Source: Flavobacterium lipolyticum (lineage in GTDB: Bacteria > Bacteroidota > Bacteroidia > Flavobacteriales > Flavobacteriaceae). Taken from it: a stretch of DNA of 64,000 nt. The notes beneath the pieces are model-generated. The model did no database searches, was not told where the DNA came from, and saw only the letters and a list, made by a program, of their open reading frames with translations. Shown one piece after another: positions 46,091-55,280 of the stretch. Each line of letters opens with the position of its first letter. Positions within the stretch are counted from its first letter, which is position 1. The translations under genes and the position numbers were made by a program. The DNA lies in contig NZ_JAJJMN010000001.1 in the NCBI RefSeq assembly GCF_020905335.1, forward strand, positions 186,001 to 250,000, in the 5' to 3' direction.

Positions 46091-47608
46091 ATGCGTCAAT
46101 ACTTTGTACTCTTCATTTTCGGAATAATTCTAGCTTTTAGTTCTTGCCGAACTGATTTTGATACCGTTGCCAGTTCCGGAGATTTAAAGTTTTCTAAAGA
46201 CACTGTTTATTTGGACACTGTTTTCAAGAATATTGGCTCTGCTACCTATCAACTTAAAGTATACAACCGAAGTAAAAACGACATCTCCATTCCTATTATT
46301 CAGCTCAAAAACGGCTTAAATTCAAAATACAGAATGACGGTCGACGGTATGAGCGGAAACAATGGTAAAATTTTCAAAGACGTCACACTTTTATCTAAAG
46401 ACAGTTTGTACATTTTTGTAGAAACCACCGCAGATATTACAGATGCAAACCCAACCGATTTTTTATATACTGATCAGATTCAGTTTGACAGCGGCGCTAA
46501 TCTTCAACAAGTCGCTTTGGTCACACTCATTCAGGATGCTGTTTTTCTTTATCCACAACAAAATCCTGACGGAACCAAAGAGAAAATTAAAATTGAAGGC
46601 AAAGAGGTAGATGGTTTTTACCTGAATGACAACGATCCTGTCAACGGAAATGAATTGCTTTTCACCAAACAAAAACCTTATGTTATTTATGGATTTGCCG
46701 GTGTTCCTAAAAACAAAACGGTGACTTTTGAAGCGGGTGCACGCGTATACTTTCATGCTAATTCAGGTCTTTTTGTCGACGATAAAGCTTCTTTACAAAT
46801 TAAAGGAACCACTTCTTCAACTCCAAAATTAGAAAATGAAGTTGTTTTTGAAGGCGATCGACTAGAATCACTTTACGATAATATTCCCGGACAGTGGAAC
46901 TCTGTCATTTTTGCTAACGGAAGTACCAATCACTCTATCCATCATCTTACCCTGAAAAATGCGGTCATTGGTTTAAATTTCAAGAATCCGGATCCTGCTT
47001 CGACCATTGAAATCAAAAACACCCAGATTTACAACACTGTCGAATATGGAATACTGGCACAAAATGCCCGTATAAATGGAGAAAACATTGTTATCAATTA
47101 TGCCGGTCTTGCGAGTTTATCTTGTGTATACGGAGGAGATTACAAATTCACACATTGCACCTTCAACAACAGTTGGTCCAATAATTCTCAATTTGCAGTT
47201 AGTTTAAGCAACAGCCTGGCCAATGCTGTTCCGGAAACAAATCCGCTGACACAGGCGACTTTTAACAACTGTATCATTTACGGATCGGGAGCCAACGAGT
47301 TCAATTTAAACAAAAAAACCACTGCCGCCTTTGTGTACCAACTCAATAATTGTTTGCTAAAATTCAGCAGTTCTTCCAACAATCCGGATTATCAGTTCAA
47401 AACAGATCCTGCACACTACAACCAGATCATTCTGAACGAAAACCCCAAGTTCTTTAATGTTGCTAAAAACCTGTTCAACATTGACAATACTTCTTCCGCT
47501 TTCGCGAAAGGAAACCAGGCTTATAACATTCCTTTAGATATTATTGGAAAAACCAGAACTTCTCCACCGGATTTAGGAGCTTATCAGAGTACCGCTTTTC
47601 CTAAGTAA
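46091..47608 (+). CDS. Lipoprotein, 505 aa, probable right-handed beta-helix
   Basis: Start chosen at MRQYFVLFIFGIILAFSSC, a lipoprotein signal with the lipobox Cys at residue 19; the frame to 46070 only adds codons from a repeat. The N-terminal region (~25-150) is a beta-sandwich-like stretch (DTVFKNIGSATYQLKVYNRS). The middle (~230-420) has repeated beta-strands (HHLTLKNAVIGLNF, TQIYNTVEYGILAQN) as in right-handed beta-helices. Ligand unknown. Confidence 0.82.
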   Translation: MRQYFVLFIFGIILAFSSCRTDFDTVASSGDLKFSKDTVYLDTVFKNIGSATYQLKVYNRSKNDISIPIIQLKNGLNSKYRMTVDGMSGNNGKIFKDVTLLSKDSLYIFVETTADITDANPTDFLYTDQIQFDSGANLQQVALVTLIQDAVFLYPQQNPDGTKEKIKIEGKEVDGFYLNDNDPVNGNELLFTKQKPYVIYGFAGVPKNKTVTFEAGARVYFHANSGLFVDDKASLQIKGTTSSTPKLENEVVFEGDRLESLYDNIPGQWNSVIFANGSTNHSIHHLTLKNAVIGLNFKNPDPASTIEIKNTQIYNTVEYGILAQNARINGENIVINYAGLASLSCVYGGDYKFTHCTFNNSWSNNSQFAVSLSNSLANAVPETNPLTQATFNNCIIYGSGANEFNLNKKTTAAFVYQLNNCLLKFSSSSNNPDYQFKTDPAHYNQIILNENPKFFNVAKNLFNIDNTSSAFAKGNQAYNIPLDIIGKTRTSPPDLGAYQSTAFPK

Positions 47609-47621
47609 TTTTATATCATTT

Positions 47622-47743
47622 CAACCGAAGAGAGACTCGAGCGACAGTAAACAAGCGAAGCAAATCAAACGTGGGATTCGACAAAGATTGGCGACAATTG
47701 GGTTGGACTTGCCAGTGTGATTTCTCGTTCCTCGAAATGACAA
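47622..47743. repeat. Dispersed inverted-repeat element
   Basis: Arms TCATTTCAACCGAAGAGAGA and TTCTCGTTCCTCGAAATGACA-like, similar to 10389-10492. The remainder of the gap to 47947 (339 bases overall) holds the endonuclease promoter and no gene. Confidence 0.6.
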
Positions 47744-47863
47744 ACTGCATTCAATTCATGGAAAAAACTCCGCACCTTAAGTCTTTTCTTTCCCCAAAAA
47801 ACACCCGTAAGAAAATATATCCAAAATTAAACATCACTTAACTTATATAATTCATAAAAATAG

Positions 47864-47871
47864 TAGATTTG
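47864..47871 (+). promoter_or_regulatory. -7 box for the endonuclease gene
   Basis: TAGATTTG matches TAnnTTTG, 77 bases before the ATG. No TTG at the expected distance. Confidence 0.45.
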
Positions 47872-47947
47872 CTAAAACTGATTTTCAACATTCTAAAATT
47901 CAGTATTTTAAAAACAAAAAACAACCAAATCTTAAAGACTATTAATT

Positions 47948-49801
47948 ATGAAAAAAAACTACTTTTTACTGTTATTGATGTTTGCCGCAACGGCATTTGC
48001 GCAAATTCCCACCGGCTATTACAACACCGCAACAGGAACAGGTTACACATTGAAAACACAATTGTACAACATTATTAAAGGTCATACCGATAACGGATAT
48101 GCGGGATTGTACACCACTTATCAAACCTCAGATGTCGATAATTTTTTTGAAAACGACGGAACTGTTTTAGACATGTATTCCGAAAACCCATCCGGAACGG
48201 ATCCTTACAATTATACCACAGGATCAACACAGCGTTGTGGGAACTACGTTTCAGAAGGCGATTGCTACAACAGAGAGCATATTATTCCGCAATCGGTTTT
48301 TAACGAACAATCTCCAATGGTATCCGATGCGCATTTTATCACTCCGACAGATGGAAAAGTAAACGGAATACGATCCAACTATCCTCACGGGAATGTTAGT
48401 TCTGCTACGTACACTTCTCAAAATGGAGGTAAATTAGGCTCCAGTTCGGTATCCGGATACTCAGGAACCGTTTTCGAACCTATAAACGAATTCAAAGGCG
48501 ATATTGCCCGAATGTATTTTTATTTTGCCACTCGTTATGAAAATAACGTTGCAGGTTACTCTTTCCCTATGTTTGACGGATCAGGCAATAAAGTTTTTAC
48601 TACGGCATTCTTAAATCTTCTAATAACCTGGCACACACAAGATCCTGTAAGCGCCAGAGAAATTGCCCGAAACAATGCCATCTATGCCCGTCAGAACAAT
48701 AGAAACCCTTATATCGATCATCCGGAATATGTCAATCAAATTTGGGGAGGAACACCTTCTTCAGACACACAGGCTCCAACTGCACCAACAAACTTAGCTT
48801 CGACTTCAAAAACAGCAACTTCCATTACACTATCCTGGACTGCTTCTACCGATAATGTAGGCGTTACAGGTTACGATATTTATGCAAACAGCGCTTTAAA
48901 AACCACTGTTTCCGGTGTAACTGCAACTATAACAGGTTTAACCGCTACAACAGCTTATTCTATTTATGTAAAAGCAAAAGATGCCGCAGGAAATGTTTCC
49001 GCTTCAAGCAATACCATTTCAGTTACAACCGACAGTGGCGGAACCGGAACTACAACGGATCTCCTTTTCTCTGAATACGTTGAAGGGTCCGGAAACAATA
49101 AAGCAGTTGAAATTGCTAATAACACTGGAAGTTCTGTGAGCTTAGCTTCGTATACGATAAAAAAACAAACAAACGGCTCAGGTTCCTGGAGTACCGGTTT
49201 GGCTTTAAGCGGAACCTTAGCTACGGGAAGTAAATTTGTCATTGTAAACAGCTCCATATCTTCAAGCTGCTATTCAACCAGTGCGGCTAATATTTCGACA
49301 ACAGCAACTGAAATGGCCTTTAACGGAAATGATCCTATTGGTTTATTCAAAAATGGCATTTTAATCGACATCATCGGAACTTTCAATGGTGGAACTGCTA
49401 ATTTCGGAGCCGACGTAACTTTAAGAAGAAAATCAACCGTAACTTCACCAAGTACTACTTTTAATCTGAGCGCACAATGGGATTCATTTTCACAAGATAC
49501 CTGTGCTAATTTAGGCAGCAAAAAAGTACAGCCTACTGCAGCAGAAGGAGAAGAAAACCTTGCGGATTATAACGGAATCATCGTTTATCCAAATCCTTCT
49601 GACGGGAATTTTAATATAAATTTAAACGAATCTGGCTCTTCTTATGCTGTAGAAATTGTTTCCTTTTCAGGACAAAAAGTTTTTGAAAAACAGAACGCGA
49701 CAGAAAACAGCATTTCAGTAAGTCATTTACCAAGTGGTATTTATATTTTAAAAATTGTTAAAGATTCGAAAACTATCATCAGGAAAATAATCATTAACTA
49801 A
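47948..49801 (+). CDS. Secreted endonuclease I with FnIII, lamin-tail and T9SS domains
   Basis: 617 aa. Signal peptide MKKNYFLLLLMFAATAFAQ. Residues ~20-275 are endonuclease I (EndA/NucM type) with NREHIIPQSVF (catalytic His and metal residues) and ITPTDGKVNGIRSNYPHG. Next an FnIII domain (~280-365, TAPTNLASTSKTATSITLSW), a lamin-tail domain (~370-510, LFSEYVEGSGNNKAVEI), then a T9SS sorting domain (~535-617, IIVYPNPSDGNFNI). It would degrade extracellular DNA for phosphate or nucleobases. Confidence 0.94.
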   Translation: MKKNYFLLLLMFAATAFAQIPTGYYNTATGTGYTLKTQLYNIIKGHTDNGYAGLYTTYQTSDVDNFFENDGTVLDMYSENPSGTDPYNYTTGSTQRCGNYVSEGDCYNREHIIPQSVFNEQSPMVSDAHFITPTDGKVNGIRSNYPHGNVSSATYTSQNGGKLGSSSVSGYSGTVFEPINEFKGDIARMYFYFATRYENNVAGYSFPMFDGSGNKVFTTAFLNLLITWHTQDPVSAREIARNNAIYARQNNRNPYIDHPEYVNQIWGGTPSSDTQAPTAPTNLASTSKTATSITLSWTASTDNVGVTGYDIYANSALKTTVSGVTATITGLTATTAYSIYVKAKDAAGNVSASSNTISVTTDSGGTGTTTDLLFSEYVEGSGNNKAVEIANNTGSSVSLASYTIKKQTNGSGSWSTGLALSGTLATGSKFVIVNSSISSSCYSTSAANISTTATEMAFNGNDPIGLFKNGILIDIIGTFNGGTANFGADVTLRRKSTVTSPSTTFNLSAQWDSFSQDTCANLGSKKVQPTAAEGEENLADYNGIIVYPNPSDGNFNINLNESGSSYAVEIVSFSGQKVFEKQNATENSISVSHLPSGIYILKIVKDSKTIIRKIIIN

Positions 49802-49808
49802 AAATACT

Positions 49809-49893
49809 TTTTCACACAGATTTAGCAGATTTTTTTTGGAACTACTTATAAATAGTTCCGGCATTCTTGAATCTGCTGAATCTGCGTGAAAAT
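49809..49893. repeat. CAGATTTAGCAGATT inverted-repeat element
   Basis: Left arm TTTTCACACAGATTTAGCAG, right arm CTGCTGAATCTGCGTGAAAA; inside, GGAACTA / TAGTTCC form a further hairpin after eight T. May also help end transcription of the endonuclease gene. Confidence 0.7.
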
Positions 49894-49963
49894 AAAAACT
49901 TTGCACGACAATATCCCAATTTCAGAACGGTATCATATTTTTTAAAAGAGTTTGTTTTCAAAT

Positions 49964-49994
49964 TTGCGCTTGCTAGATATTTAAACTAAATTTG
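49964..49994 (+). promoter_or_regulatory. Promoter of purL
   Basis: TTG at 49964-49966, 20 bases, TAAATTTG at 49987-49994; start codon at 50024. Confidence 0.65.
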
Positions 49995-50023
49995 CACTTC
50001 AATACAACAAACTACACATCACA

Positions 50024-53000
50024 ATGATCCATTTCTTTGAAAACCAAAGCAAAACTGTTTTTGCAGTACAGACGCAAAACGAAATTTCGGCTCAAGACAT
50101 TTCAAAACTAAACTGGCTTTTTGCCGACTCCAATAAGATCGAAAAATCCGCACTGACGGATTTTTTTGTTGGTCCACGTGCCACTATGATCACTCCATGG
50201 AGTACAAATGCTGTAGAAATTACTCAAAACATGGGTATTACGGGCATTATCAGAATTGAAGAATTTCATCCGGCAACAGTTGATTTTTCAGATTTTGACC
50301 CAATGTTATTTCAGAAATTCAGCCAATTAGATCAGGAAATTTTCACGATCAATGTGCAGCCGGAACCTATTCTGGAAATTGATGATATTGCCGCTTACAA
50401 TACAACAGAAGGATTAGCTTTAAGCGAAGAAGAAGTTGATTACTTAAATAATCTTTCTACTAAATTAGGAAGAAAACTAACTGACTCAGAGATTTTTGCT
50501 TTCTCACAAGCCAACTCAGAGCACTGCCGTCACAAAATCTTCAACGGAACATTTGTGATTGACGGAGAAGAAAAAGAAACTTCTCTATTCAAATTAATTA
50601 AAAAAACATCACAGGAAAATCCTAACGATATTGTTTCTGCTTATAAAGACAACGTTGCTTTTGTAAAAGGACCAAAAGTGCAGCAGTTTGCACCAAAAAC
50701 AGCTGACAAACCAGATTATTACGAGATAAAAGAATTCGATTCCGTTTTATCTTTAAAAGCAGAAACACACAATTTCCCAACAACAGTTGAGCCTTTTAAC
50801 GGAGCTGCAACCGGATCCGGAGGAGAAATTCGTGACCGTTTAGCCGGTGGCCAGGGTTCATTGCCATTAGCTGGAACAGCAGTTTACATGACTTCATATT
50901 CTCGTTTAAAGTCCTTCGACTCCGCTCAGGGTGACCGAAAATGGGAAAATGCTGTTGAAGAAAGAAAATGGCTGTACCAAACTCCAATGGATATTTTAAT
51001 CAAAGCTTCAAACGGAGCTTCTGATTTTGGAAATAAATTCGGGCAACCGTTAATTACAGGTTCGGTTTTAACTTTCGAACATTCAGAAAACGACCGTAAA
51101 ATTGGTTACGATAAAGTAATCATGCAGGCGGGTGGAATTGGTTACGGAAAATTAGATCAGGCAATCAAAAAGAAACCACAAGAAGGCGATAAAATCGTAA
51201 TTCTTGGAGGAGAAAATTATAGAATTGGTATGGGTGGTGCTGCTGTTTCGTCTGCAGATACCGGAGCTTTTGGCTCAGGAATCGAGTTAAACGCAATTCA
51301 GCGTTCGAATCCTGAAATGCAAAAACGTGCTGCCAATGCGATTCGTGGTTTAGTAGAAAGCGATAATAACCCGATTGTTTCGATTCACGATCACGGAGCC
51401 GGAGGACACTTAAACTGTCTTTCTGAATTGGTGGAAGAGACCGGAGGATTAATCGACTTAGATAAATTACCTGTTGGAGACCCTACTCTTTCTGCCAAAG
51501 AAATTATCGGTAACGAATCTCAGGAAAGAATGGGATTGGTTATTGGTCAAAAAGATATCGATACTTTACAAAGAATTGCCGACAGAGAGCGTTCGCCAAT
51601 GTATCAGGTTGGAGATGTAACGGGCGATCACCGTTTTACATTCGAATCTAAAACAAACGGTTCAAAACCGATGGATTATGCTTTAGAAGATTTCTTCGGA
51701 AGTTCTCCAAAAACAGTTATGACCGATAAAACAATTGACAGAAAATATGCTGATGTTGCTTACAACACAGCAGATTTCGAAAATTACTTAAAAGACGTTT
51801 TGCGTTTAGAAGCGGTTGCCTCAAAAGACTGGTTAACCAATAAAGTAGACCGTTGTGTGGGTGGAAAAGTAGCCAAACAACAAAATGCAGGACCTTTACA
51901 GTTGCCTTTGAATAATGTTGGAGTTATGGCTCTGGATTATTTAGGTAAAGAAGGAATCGCTACTTCTATCGGGCATGCTCCTATCGCTGCTTTGATTGAC
52001 CCGGTTGCGGGATCCAGAAATGCTATTGCCGAGTCATTATCAAACATCATTTGGGCACCAATTAAAGATCAGTTAAAAGGAATTTCATTGTCTGCCAACT
52101 GGATGTGGGCTTGCAAAAACGAAGGTGAAGACGCTCGTTTATATGCTGCCGTAGAAGGTTGTTCTGAATTTGCAATCGAATTAGGAATCAATATTCCAAC
52201 CGGAAAAGATTCTCTTTCGATGAAACAAAAATATCCAAACGACGAAGTAATTGCACCGGGAACGGTTATTATTTCGGCAGCAGGAAACTGTACCGATATC
52301 AAAAAAGTAGTAGAACCTGTTTTACAAAGAAACGGAGATTCAATCTATTATATCAATTTGTCTCAGGATGATTTCAAATTAGGAGGCTCTTCTTTTGCAC
52401 AAATCAGAAATACAATCGGAAAAGAGACTTCTACTATTAAAGACGCTTCTTTCTTCAAAAATGCTTTTAATACCATTCAGGAATTAATTGGTGAAAACCA
52501 AATTTTAGCCGGACACGATATCGGAAGCGGTGGTTTGATCACAACTTTATTAGAATTGTGTTTTGCAGATGTAAACCTTGGGGCAAAAATTGACTTCAGC
52601 GCTTTCGCAGAAAAAGACTTATTGAAAATCCTTTTTGCAGAAAACATTGGTATTGTTTTCCAGGCGAAATCAGATACTGCTGTTGAAGCCAAATTAAATG
52701 CCAACAACATCGAGTTCTATAAATTAGGAAAAGCAACAACGACCGAGACTTTAGACCTTGGACCTTGGACTTTAGACATAAAAGCTTACAGAGACATCTG
52801 GTTCGAGACTTCATATTTATTAGATCAAAAACAATCTAAAAACGGAAGAGCTCAGGCACGATTTGAAAACTATAAAAATCAGGTTTTAAATTATACTTTC
52901 CCATCTCATTTCACTGGTAAAAAACCTATCATCTCGAGCGAAGTCAAGAGACCAAAAGCGGCTATTATCCGTGAGAAAGGAAGTAATTCTGAGCGTGAAA

Positions 53001-53695
53001 TGGCAAATGCTATGTACTTAGCCGGTTTTGATGTAAAAGACGTTCACATGACTGATTTGATTTCGGGTCGTGAAACACTGGAAGACATTCAGTTTATTGG
53101 AGCTGTTGGAGGTTTCTCTAATTCTGATGTTTTAGGTTCTGCCAAAGGATGGGCCGGAGCTTTCTTATACAACGAAAAAGCAAAAACCGCTCTCGATAAT
53201 TTCTTTAAAAGAGAAGATACGCTATCTGTCGGGATTTGTAACGGATGTCAATTGTTCATGGAATTAGAAGTGATCAATCCGGAGCATGAAGTTCACGGAA
53301 AAATGCTTCACAATGAAAGTCAGAAACACGAAAGCATCTTTACTTCTGTAAAAGTACAGGAAAACAACTCGGTTATGTTATCGACATTGGCCGGAAGCAC
53401 TTTAGGAGTGTGGGTTTCTCATGGAGAAGGTAAATTCAAATTGCCTTTAGCCGAAGAAAACTACAACATTGTTTCTAAGTATGCTTACGAAGGTTATCCT
53501 GCAAACCCTAACGGATCTGATTACAACACAGCAATGTTATGTGACAAAACCGGAAGACATTTGGTAATGATGCCACACATTGAGCGCTCCACCTTCCAAT
53601 GGAACTGGGCACATTATCCAAAAGACAGAAACGACGAGGTTTCGCCTTGGCACGAAGCTTTTGTCAACGCCAGAAAATGGATTGAAAAAAACTAA
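50024..53695 (+). CDS. purL: Phosphoribosylformylglycinamidine synthase
   Basis: 1223 aa, large one-chain form. AETHNFPTTVEPFNGAATGS and the AIRS-like domains supply the FGAR/ATP site; the C-terminal glutaminase domain has the catalytic C1072 in GICNGCQL and HGEGKFKLP near residue 1135. It converts FGAR to FGAM with glutamine in purine synthesis. Two short stretches look like intergenic repeats read in frame: residues ~296-304 (SFDSAQGD) and ~908-918 (TLDLGPWTLD). Neither breaks the frame. Confidence 0.95.
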   Translation: MIHFFENQSKTVFAVQTQNEISAQDISKLNWLFADSNKIEKSALTDFFVGPRATMITPWSTNAVEITQNMGITGIIRIEEFHPATVDFSDFDPMLFQKFSQLDQEIFTINVQPEPILEIDDIAAYNTTEGLALSEEEVDYLNNLSTKLGRKLTDSEIFAFSQANSEHCRHKIFNGTFVIDGEEKETSLFKLIKKTSQENPNDIVSAYKDNVAFVKGPKVQQFAPKTADKPDYYEIKEFDSVLSLKAETHNFPTTVEPFNGAATGSGGEIRDRLAGGQGSLPLAGTAVYMTSYSRLKSFDSAQGDRKWENAVEERKWLYQTPMDILIKASNGASDFGNKFGQPLITGSVLTFEHSENDRKIGYDKVIMQAGGIGYGKLDQAIKKKPQEGDKIVILGGENYRIGMGGAAVSSADTGAFGSGIELNAIQRSNPEMQKRAANAIRGLVESDNNPIVSIHDHGAGGHLNCLSELVEETGGLIDLDKLPVGDPTLSAKEIIGNESQERMGLVIGQKDIDTLQRIADRERSPMYQVGDVTGDHRFTFESKTNGSKPMDYALEDFFGSSPKTVMTDKTIDRKYADVAYNTADFENYLKDVLRLEAVASKDWLTNKVDRCVGGKVAKQQNAGPLQLPLNNVGVMALDYLGKEGIATSIGHAPIAALIDPVAGSRNAIAESLSNIIWAPIKDQLKGISLSANWMWACKNEGEDARLYAAVEGCSEFAIELGINIPTGKDSLSMKQKYPNDEVIAPGTVIISAAGNCTDIKKVVEPVLQRNGDSIYYINLSQDDFKLGGSSFAQIRNTIGKETSTIKDASFFKNAFNTIQELIGENQILAGHDIGSGGLITTLLELCFADVNLGAKIDFSAFAEKDLLKILFAENIGIVFQAKSDTAVEAKLNANNIEFYKLGKATTTETLDLGPWTLDIKAYRDIWFETSYLLDQKQSKNGRAQARFENYKNQVLNYTFPSHFTGKKPIISSEVKRPKAAIIREKGSNSEREMANAMYLAGFDVKDVHMTDLISGRETLEDIQFIGAVGGFSNSDVLGSAKGWAGAFLYNEKAKTALDNFFKREDTLSVGICNGCQLFMELEVINPEHEVHGKMLHNESQKHESIFTSVKVQENNSVMLSTLAGSTLGVWVSHGEGKFKLPLAEENYNIVSKYAYEGYPANPNGSDYNTAMLCDKTGRHLVMMPHIERSTFQWNWAHYPKDRNDEVSPWHEAFVNARKWIEKN
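50908..50942 (+). repeat. Intergenic-type repeat inside purL
   Basis: TCCTTCGACTCCGCTCAGGG then TGACCG, a well-known bacteroidete intergenic repeat core. In frame it reads SFDSAQGD; the reverse strand reads the familiar HPERSRR peptide. Relative to other PurL proteins I recall, this adds about six residues. Confidence 0.7.
52747..52777 (+). repeat. Second repeat-like stretch inside purL
   Basis: ACTTTAGACCTTGGACCTTGG then ACTTTAGAC, a short self-similar unit typical of intergenic arrays, read in frame as TLDLGPWTLD. Confidence 0.5.
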
Positions 53696-53730
53696 AAAAT
53701 ATATTATAATTTAAAAACGCCCGAATTATG

Positions 53731-53772
53731 AAAATGCCCCAAAAAGTTAGACACTATTTGGGGCATTTTTTA
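53731..53772 (+). terminator. Terminator after purL
   Basis: Stem AAAATGCCCCAAA / TTTGGGGCATTTT followed by T run. Confidence 0.8.
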
Positions 53773-53823
53773 TGAAATTAAAAGCTCGATATTTCTTCAC
53801 TCCAGAAAAAAAAACAATTCCCA

Positions 53824-55119
53824 TTACCATCTATTTTGCATACAATCTTTTATTGCTGACAAATTACCTTTATCAAGATGTTCATATTTACCTGATCCAT
53901 CAAGTGCATTGTACCTATACATAACATCATTAACATCATTAACATGATCAGCCCCTAAATTATGTCCACACTCGTGAGCAAAAGCGTTGTTTGCTAAATC
54001 AGAAATGATTAATGAACTAAACCCTTTTCCAGAATAAGAATTACCATATGTACCTACATATGCCAAACCTAAGTTACTATTACTCCATTTATGCCCAGTG
54101 AAAAACGCGCATCTAACCACTTTGAAACCTAATTTATTGGGATGCTTTATATTATACGAAACCAAATGTTTTAACTGTTTATCGGCGTCACTAACTCTAG
54201 CAAAAGAAGCCAGATATTCCGCCTTAGCCGCAGGTGTATCTTCAGGTGTATAAAAATTGAAGTTAGGAACTTGACAATATTCCTCTTTTTTTAAACCTAA
54301 TTTCCCCCTCAATCGCATAAGAGAATATACAAGTTTAACATAATGAAACATGTAAGGGAAAGCATTTTCCATGTAAACAACCTCAATATTGTATGTTTTC
54401 CTGGAATCCATATTTAGTATACCGGGTGGTTTGGTTGGATTGAATAATTGAGGTGATGGATCAACCGGAGGTACAATGGATAAACATCCTCCTGCTATTC
54501 TACCTTCAACTAATTCTTTTCTTCTTAATGTAGCAGTTTCATTAATCAGCCTATAATTGTCATACTTTTCAGTAATAACTTCAAAATGGCTATCATCCTT
54601 TTTGCTAGTACTTTGCTGATTTAGATAATTTCTCAATAATACCTCTCCGTTATGTCCTAATTTGTTTGCTGCAACTAAAAATTCTTTCTTTTCTACCCGA
54701 TCAAAATTTAAATCCAGCTCTTCAACCCCTACATCTAAGTCCTTTTTCCCTTTGAGAACTAATTCTTCTCCATTATCTTTAAAGTACAATTCAAATCCAT
54801 TATCACCTATAATCATAATAGCATTTTCATACTTTTCGTTCGCTTCAACTGTGCCTGTTAAGGTCCTTTTTTTGCCAAATAAAATCTGCTCTGCGCTTTT
54901 CAAATCAAAATTCAGTTTTGCTCCATCTTTCTTAATTAAACTAAATTCTCTTATTTCTCCAGATTCTCTTATTGGCTTTGCAAAATCGGGCAACTGTGGT
55001 AGTTCTGATATTTTATAAGCAACGCTGTTTGATAGATCTGACTCTAATCCCGTATTTTCTCTACTACAGGAAACAAGCGAAAACACTATAAAAATCCCGA
55101 AAATAATTTTCTTTTCCAT
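53824..55119 (-). CDS. Metzincin-type lipoprotein protease, copy A
   Basis: 431 aa from MEKKIIFGIFIVFSLVSC, a lipoprotein signal (lipobox Cys 18); the frame to 55179 is an unlikely extension. The zinc motif is HECGHNLGADH with a Met-turn in DVMYRYN about 10 residues later, the metzincin arrangement HExxHxxGxxH. The N-terminal ~200 residues (ISELPQLPDFAKPIRESGEI) are a probable propeptide or binding domain. Nearly identical to copy B at 55281 over the first two thirds. Confidence 0.88.
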   Translation of the reverse strand: MEKKIIFGIFIVFSLVSCSRENTGLESDLSNSVAYKISELPQLPDFAKPIRESGEIREFSLIKKDGAKLNFDLKSAEQILFGKKRTLTGTVEANEKYENAIMIIGDNGFELYFKDNGEELVLKGKKDLDVGVEELDLNFDRVEKKEFLVAANKLGHNGEVLLRNYLNQQSTSKKDDSHFEVITEKYDNYRLINETATLRRKELVEGRIAGGCLSIVPPVDPSPQLFNPTKPPGILNMDSRKTYNIEVVYMENAFPYMFHYVKLVYSLMRLRGKLGLKKEEYCQVPNFNFYTPEDTPAAKAEYLASFARVSDADKQLKHLVSYNIKHPNKLGFKVVRCAFFTGHKWSNSNLGLAYVGTYGNSYSGKGFSSLIISDLANNAFAHECGHNLGADHVNDVNDVMYRYNALDGSGKYEHLDKGNLSAIKDCMQNRW

Positions 55120-55280
55120 TTTTAACACGTTTTTAATTTTGTAAAAATAAACTATCACAAAACAATAAGGATTAGCCACAATATTGCAACAATAAGTCTT
55201 TATTATATAATATTAAGTACTATAAAAAATCTCAACATTTTGAAATTCATATTTACCTCATGCCCGAAATTTAGTACTCA

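Noticed and set aside
47869..48078. 69-codon + frame overlapping the endonuclease start
   Set aside because: It overlaps the signal peptide and catalytic domain in another frame and begins at the promoter box.
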